Positions 59,548 through 64,000 of a stretch of DNA of 64,000 nucleotides are shown here, piece by piece (the stretch's first letter is position 1; every line of letters begins with the position of its first letter). Source of the DNA: Armillaria gallica (Eukaryota > Basidiomycota > Agaricomycetes > Agaricales > Physalacriaceae). The position numbers and the translations under genes are program-made. Location: assembly GCA_037576215.1 (NCBI GenBank), contig JBANDB010000008.1, positions 4,154,001 to 4,218,000 on the forward strand. The letters are read 5' to 3'. The notes under the pieces are model-generated. The model searched no databases, was not told the origin of the DNA, and worked only from the letters and a program-made list of their open reading frames with translations.

Positions 59548-61231
59548 AGCGCGGCGAGGTCGCGAGCAAGAGTGATAGAGGGATTTGGAAGGTGGTGTAG
59601 AATGCAAGGATGGAGGCCTTCGGCTGGCGAGTTATGCTGTATTGGAGCCATTCCCGCAAGCTTTTAAGGCGCATAGAGAAAACGCTCGTGAAATGTTCGT
59701 ATCCACGTATACTCTGAGGAGGTCATTGTTCTTTGCGTAAACCTTATGCGACTCGTGTGATCAGCTGTCGTCAAAGCAAAGGGTTACTTACCTGTGGGAG
59801 CACCATCTCGATGCAACGAAGTCTAGAGACTTGCAGCGCCTTGAAGAAAACAATAGTATCCATACTGATCTTTCTGGAGAGTCATCAAAGCGGAAAACGG
59901 CGTATCAGAGAAAAGAACAACGGAATCAGCTGGAACAGAAGTCCACGATGACGAGAAGGGGTGTAAGACACGGGATGGCAGTGGCCGTGACGGCAGCCCA
60001 TTCATTCGCTTAGCGAACGAAGCCTTCGTCGTGATGATACCGGTGTCTACTCTTATCATGTCCCAAGTATATCGTACTAATAGAACAACAAGAATTTGCT
60101 TTGAAGTAATTTACGGCCCACGAATCGGGGCCGGTATATGCAGAATGGGACGAGGAAATTGCCGCGCGTTGAGTATTAAGGCACCTGAAATGTGGACATG
60201 AGAAATTGTCCCTACATCGTGGAAATAGCGCGCGGCACAACGCCGTTGAGGCAGACTAATACGGAGCAAGTTTGAATAGCCAAACAACGATAGTCAATGA
60301 TACTTCACGCGCCTTCCATGATACTGAATCATTACCGACGACCGCGATACCTCGGAATACCCTAGAAACAGACTACAGCGGCAGCCCCAGGTTGTACCAT
60401 CCCTGAAGCTCAGTCATCACAGAACAGCAGCCACATCTTACAGGACGTATAGAGACTGAGCTGAAATGAGCGAGCCAGTTCCACACAAAAATTCTTGACG
60501 TGACGAAAAGAGATCGGCGATCGATCCGATCAGCCTCGGATTCCAGTGCTTGAAGTTGATCCCCCTCCTATCACACTACCGGCGAGTAGCCGCTTTGCCC
60601 GAAAAAGAACAAAGCGCCTCGAGATGGCTACCACTAGATATGGACGATCATCGTCAGTGTTGATTAGATAGACCTCCATGAAATTCGTTCTCTCAGAGCC
60701 TTCAATTGAAATGTAGATGGGATCCGGCCCTCTGCATACTGACACTGACACGCTCTTCGTATTCTCTTCGGATACTGATGTACAGCATTAATTCTTATTC
60801 GACTCCCGATAACAAGTAGGTTTGTACCAGAATGGCGAAGTATATCACCCGCCGGAATCTCTGACTCCAGGACAGGAACTTAAGCTGCAGGTCCACGCGC
60901 TCATTTCGATCCAATAGGGCATTTATTATGCCAATACACGCATCTGCTCCTGGAAGCACTGCAATCTTCGGCACGAAAGAAGAAGATCGAGAGCGAGGAG
61001 TAGACTGTAGATCATGCTTCCGATGCCCGCAATATAATTTGATTCAAACTGATGCTTAGTACGCTCCACTAGATTGGTACTACAGGGATTATAGCCTGAG
61101 ATACATGTCACTTTTTACAATGCTGTGAAGACGATAAATATGATCAACATTTTTCTGAATCTAACGAAATGTCAGAAAAGGGGAAGGAGAAAAAAACGAA
61201 TACTAGTTCTCACAAGATGATTGCCCGCGTA
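59548..61231. other. Region between B2 and the APH-like gene
   Basis: This should hold the B2 promoter in its first part and the 3' flank of the APH-like gene at its end. Short ORFs occur (for example minus strand 60,530-60,751), but none has a motif, a partner exon or a paralogue in the window. I see no transposon or RNA gene. Confidence 0.5.
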
Positions 61232-62224
61232 CTATTCATTCCAATAGTGCTCCGGGTTTTCATCATAGCGCCCTTCCCCAAAGACACCGACGGCAGTCCA
61301 AAACTGGTTCAACACCCGGGCCTCAGCAAGCGACACCGGTCTGTCTATCAACGCATAGTCCCAATAATCCGGATACCACCCAGCTGCCTCCCAATCGATG
61401 ATGGCTGCAAGCCGGCCGTCACCAGTGACAAGGATATTCTCTCTGGTAAGATTTGAATGCGAGAAGCAGACTCTATGGTATCCAATGATTCGTTCCCGCA
61501 CGTTGTAGTGACTTTCCTTCGCCACTAATCCGAGTAACGTTTCATGGAAACTGCGGACAGTTATGAAGGGTGGCAGCACGTGCCGCTCATCATATCGTTT
61601 ATATATCAATGGCGAGCCATAAGCACCGGTCACCTTATAGTATGTAGGAGGGATGATAGATCGAAGTTCAGTGAGAGCCTTTCTCAGGTCCTCGATGAGC
61701 TGTGGGCTATCTGAGAGATCGAGGAAAGGTTTATCGAAGGATAGCGCGAGGTCAGAGAGTTCCGCACAGCTCCGCACACCGCGAGGATAACATGAAGGAG
61801 GACTAAAGACGAGTGACATGTAATGGTAATACTCGGGCGGGTACATAGTCCTAGCCCTGAGCCAATCATGAAGTGTTACGACTCCTTCAAGTTTGGGCTC
61901 CTTCATTAGGACCATCCCCAGCGACCAGGATGAAGCAGGAACGACGTCAAGAACGTCAGGGATGCCAGGAATGGAGGTGTTTTCACGAACAAACTTGAGG
62001 TTGTTCGCCTCGATTTCTGGGGGTTCGAGAAAGTATTTAAGACGCAGGCCGAAAGGGAGATGGAGATGGTATACTAAGCCTTTTCTTTCGAAGAGACCAA
62101 TACAAATCCACAATGTTGCAATAAAGTCGTATACGACCCATCGGGCAGGGAAACGTAGCCATAGCCACCAGAGGATCCTTGTACAGGCTTTCAGCGTGGA
62201 TGAGAGGAGACTGAGCAGCTGCAT
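61232..62224 (-). CDS. Aminoglycoside phosphotransferase-like (APH) protein
   Basis: A single long frame of 330 residues (ATG 62224, MQLLSLLSSTL) has the layout of fungal APH/choline-kinase-like proteins. The N-lobe ends near VVPASSWSLGMVLM. The catalytic stretch is VCFSHSNLTRENILV and the metal site is LAAIIDWEAAGWYPDYWDY. The usual HGDL is HSNL, so the catalytic base Asp is Asn (codon AAT, one G-to-A step from GAT), while the IIDWE aspartate is kept. A hydrophobic N-terminus (WLRFPARWVVYDFIATLWIC) may be a membrane segment or loop. Substrate unknown; the lost Asp raises the chance of an inactive enzyme. Confidence 0.75.
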   Translation of the reverse strand: MQLLSLLSSTLKACTRILWWLWLRFPARWVVYDFIATLWICIGLFERKGLVYHLHLPFGLRLKYFLEPPEIEANNLKFVRENTSIPGIPDVLDVVPASSWSLGMVLMKEPKLEGVVTLHDWLRARTMYPPEYYHYMSLVFSPPSCYPRGVRSCAELSDLALSFDKPFLDLSDSPQLIEDLRKALTELRSIIPPTYYKVTGAYGSPLIYKRYDERHVLPPFITVRSFHETLLGLVAKESHYNVRERIIGYHRVCFSHSNLTRENILVTGDGRLAAIIDWEAAGWYPDYWDYALIDRPVSLAEARVLNQFWTAVGVFGEGRYDENPEHYWNE

Positions 62225-63439
62225 GGCGTCAGAGGACTATGGGAGCAGTTCAGTGCTTATGGCCTAGTATACAAAAGAAGATATTCTCGCCTTTACTCTA
62301 GTGCTTGTGGTGGGTGGAGGTTGGTGTGTACGTCAGCACGCAGTTGTCCTCTCCGGTGTTTCGGCGGCCAAACTTGAATCTTCCCTTTCTTGGGCATCTA
62401 GTGATCCCTTCAACGGAGTCTATGTTTAGTTTATGTTCTGACATTGAATACTTGAGTTGGAACTTGCATCTGGGAACGGTAGTAGCATGGACAAATCCTT
62501 CAACGATAGCGTACTGTCACAGAACTGGCTGGAACTGGCTTCAGAGATGTGACTAAGTACTACATTAGTGAAGGAACCTAAACTACATGCTGACATGCTG
62601 TAATGAAACTGGGCTCAATATATAGCATGACTCGCTGCAAGACGTTGTGGACATACCGTTCCATTGTCGGTAGCAAGTCGTGATATATGCCGCATACCCA
62701 GCGGCGTCGTACTCCTGCCCTCGAGAGCGGGATAACTCACCCACCCACATCTCATGCAGGAACTCGGGATGCAGATGTATGAGCTCATCCTTGCACAGAC
62801 AGTAGACTCGGAACCGAAAAGGTACAGGATCCCTCGTGCCAGCCAACGCCTTTCCACCGCCAGGTCATGACAGAGGCCAACCGCACCTATACAATGAGCT
62901 GAATCCAGATATCATCCTGATGTGATTTGCAACTTCAGATCTAACGAGAAGAAGTTCCAGAACCTCGGTGAACCATTGTCCCCAGTCATGAGTTCAATTG
63001 TTGATAATTATCGCCGTTTTCATCAACACGTGCGATCGTTGCAAGTAAGTTAGTTAGTGAACGGAGGGAGCAGTATCATCGGTACGTGGTTTTGCATCAT
63101 CCTAAACGCTGAAGATTTAAGATGGAAGCGCTCGGTTTGATGGCGACGAGAAGCAGGGACCGGAACCGTCATGCCCGAACAAACAAAGACAAGGTTGAGA
63201 GAAAGGCGTATAGATTCCCTAGTAGGAAGTGACAAGTATAAAAAGGAAGCGCATCTTGGACATGTAAAGTGCGATAGAGAATGCAGCGAAACGATAGAGA
63301 TGGTGGACTGTGTATTGTAAAAGTCGCCGCGAGAGTTGAGATATCACGCTGCGGACGTAAATTCTTCCATTTAGAATGCCATCAAGTCTACGGCAGGGTA
63401 AAACGGCGCAGACGAGCGTATATCTCCCCTTGGAAGGAT
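62225..63439. other. Region between APH-like gene and C2
   Basis: A minus-strand open stretch at 62,583-62,850 (FRFRVYCLCKDELIHLHPEF) might be a gene fragment, but I cannot assign it. Nothing else is supported. Confidence 0.4.
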
Positions 63440-63962
63440 ATTCATATGCAGTTCAGCCAGGTATATTGTGACTGGAATGAGAAGGACGAACGATTAAGGA
63501 CCGACGTGACATATCCCAGCTCCTCTCGGCGCCCATCGGGAGCTCCGCGACCTCGCTCTCTTGTATCCCAACACACCAGCGATAGCATCGTATTCAAATG
63601 GCTGAGGGTGTCCTGCAGCCCGTTCCAGGGGAGTGCGTCGCTCGTCACGCTGATCTGAGGACGCAAGACATAGACGCGGCCGTGCTGAAGGTTGGGGTGC
63701 AGGAGAAGCGTCGAGCGCGGCGGGGGACATGCGCGCGCTGAGGGCAGAGACGTTGCGAATTCTGGTACGGAGAGTCGGCTTTATTTGGCCGAGGGGGATG
63801 CATATAATGAGTTGGTATTAGCGTGTAGCGCGGGTCATTGTGAGTCGTCCGGCATATCGGCGGCGACTTCCACTGGAAATCGCCAAAGGTCGACACCGTC
63901 GACTCTGATGGGATGAATACGTTGCAGGAAGTCTTGAATGCACCATGGCGTGGATTTGGCAT
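63440..63962 (-). pseudogene. C2: second decayed copy of family C
   Basis: On the minus strand, IPLGQIKPTLRTRIRNVSAL (about 63,740-63,800) matches MPLGQTHPTLRARV of C1, and HPQPFEYDAIAGVLGYKRA (63,560-63,625) matches QLFDYDAIL of C1. At the DNA level, TTGTGACTGGAATGAGAAGG (63,467 on) matches C1 near 52,457, followed in both by a GATTAAGGAC-like element. Several frames must be joined, so the copy is probably dead. It may continue past the window edge. Confidence 0.45.
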
Positions 63963-64000
63963 TGTAGTCTCGATTTACAACATGTACGCCCGCTTGCTGC

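Noticed and set aside
1..64000. CRISPR array, prophage or bacterial operon
   Set aside because: The sequence is eukaryotic, intron-rich and fungal; no regularly spaced repeats were seen.

Overview
The window reads as a stretch of a basidiomycete (Agaricomycetes, mushroom-forming fungus) nuclear genome. Genes sit close together on both strands and are cut by many introns of about 45-65 bp. Conserved eukaryotic housekeeping genes are interleaved with lineage-specific F-box, MYND/DUF4470, HNH and fungal kinase-like families. No RNA genes or CRISPR arrays were found.

Bases 1-10,320 are a nested, CpG-poor transposon block. A degenerate Ty1/copia element (1-2951) abuts a decayed multi-copy basidiomycete gene. 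That gene is split by a second, complete copia element (3524-9365) with two 223-bp LTRs, a PBS, a polypurine tract and a 5-bp target duplication (AAACT). Removing the element restores one continuous reading frame in the host sequence. The two LTRs differ almost only by transitions, including reciprocal CA/TG pairs, which is the mark of CpG deamination or RIP-like mutation.

Bases 10,460-44,860 are gene-dense. In order: SPT7 (SAGA), RIC8 (G-alpha chaperone/GEF), an unknown protein, AP-1 mu adaptin, three tandem F-box paralogues (the third broken), a small DUF6914-like protein, ALG2 and RFC1 sharing a 163-bp divergent promoter, a MYND/DUF4470 protein, an MFS transporter with a late in-frame stop, a broken F-box-like gene, an HNH-like protein, nuclear cap-binding CBC1, and a Sel1-repeat protein.

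Bases 45,000-64,000 hold the most interesting region: a duplicated cassette of kinase-like genes. Each unit has gene A on the plus strand (unique N-terminal domain, a conserved middle domain, Arg-rich NLS-like motifs, and a kinase-like domain with HGD and DFD) meeting gene B on the minus strand tail to tail. B has the same overall layout, but its kinase-like domain has lost the catalytic and metal-binding aspartates. The pairs are A1/B1 (46,027-50,931) and A2/B2 (54,667-59,547). A third A copy (45.1-45.8 kb) is an internally deleted pseudogene. Each unit is followed by remnants of a third decayed family (C1, C2). A fragment of the Sel1-repeat gene's 3' end at 54.4 kb marks the duplication breakpoint. 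An APH-like kinase gene with a substituted catalytic Asp lies between B2 and C2. This looks like a candidate kinase-pseudokinase module under duplication and turnover; its function cannot be read from sequence alone.
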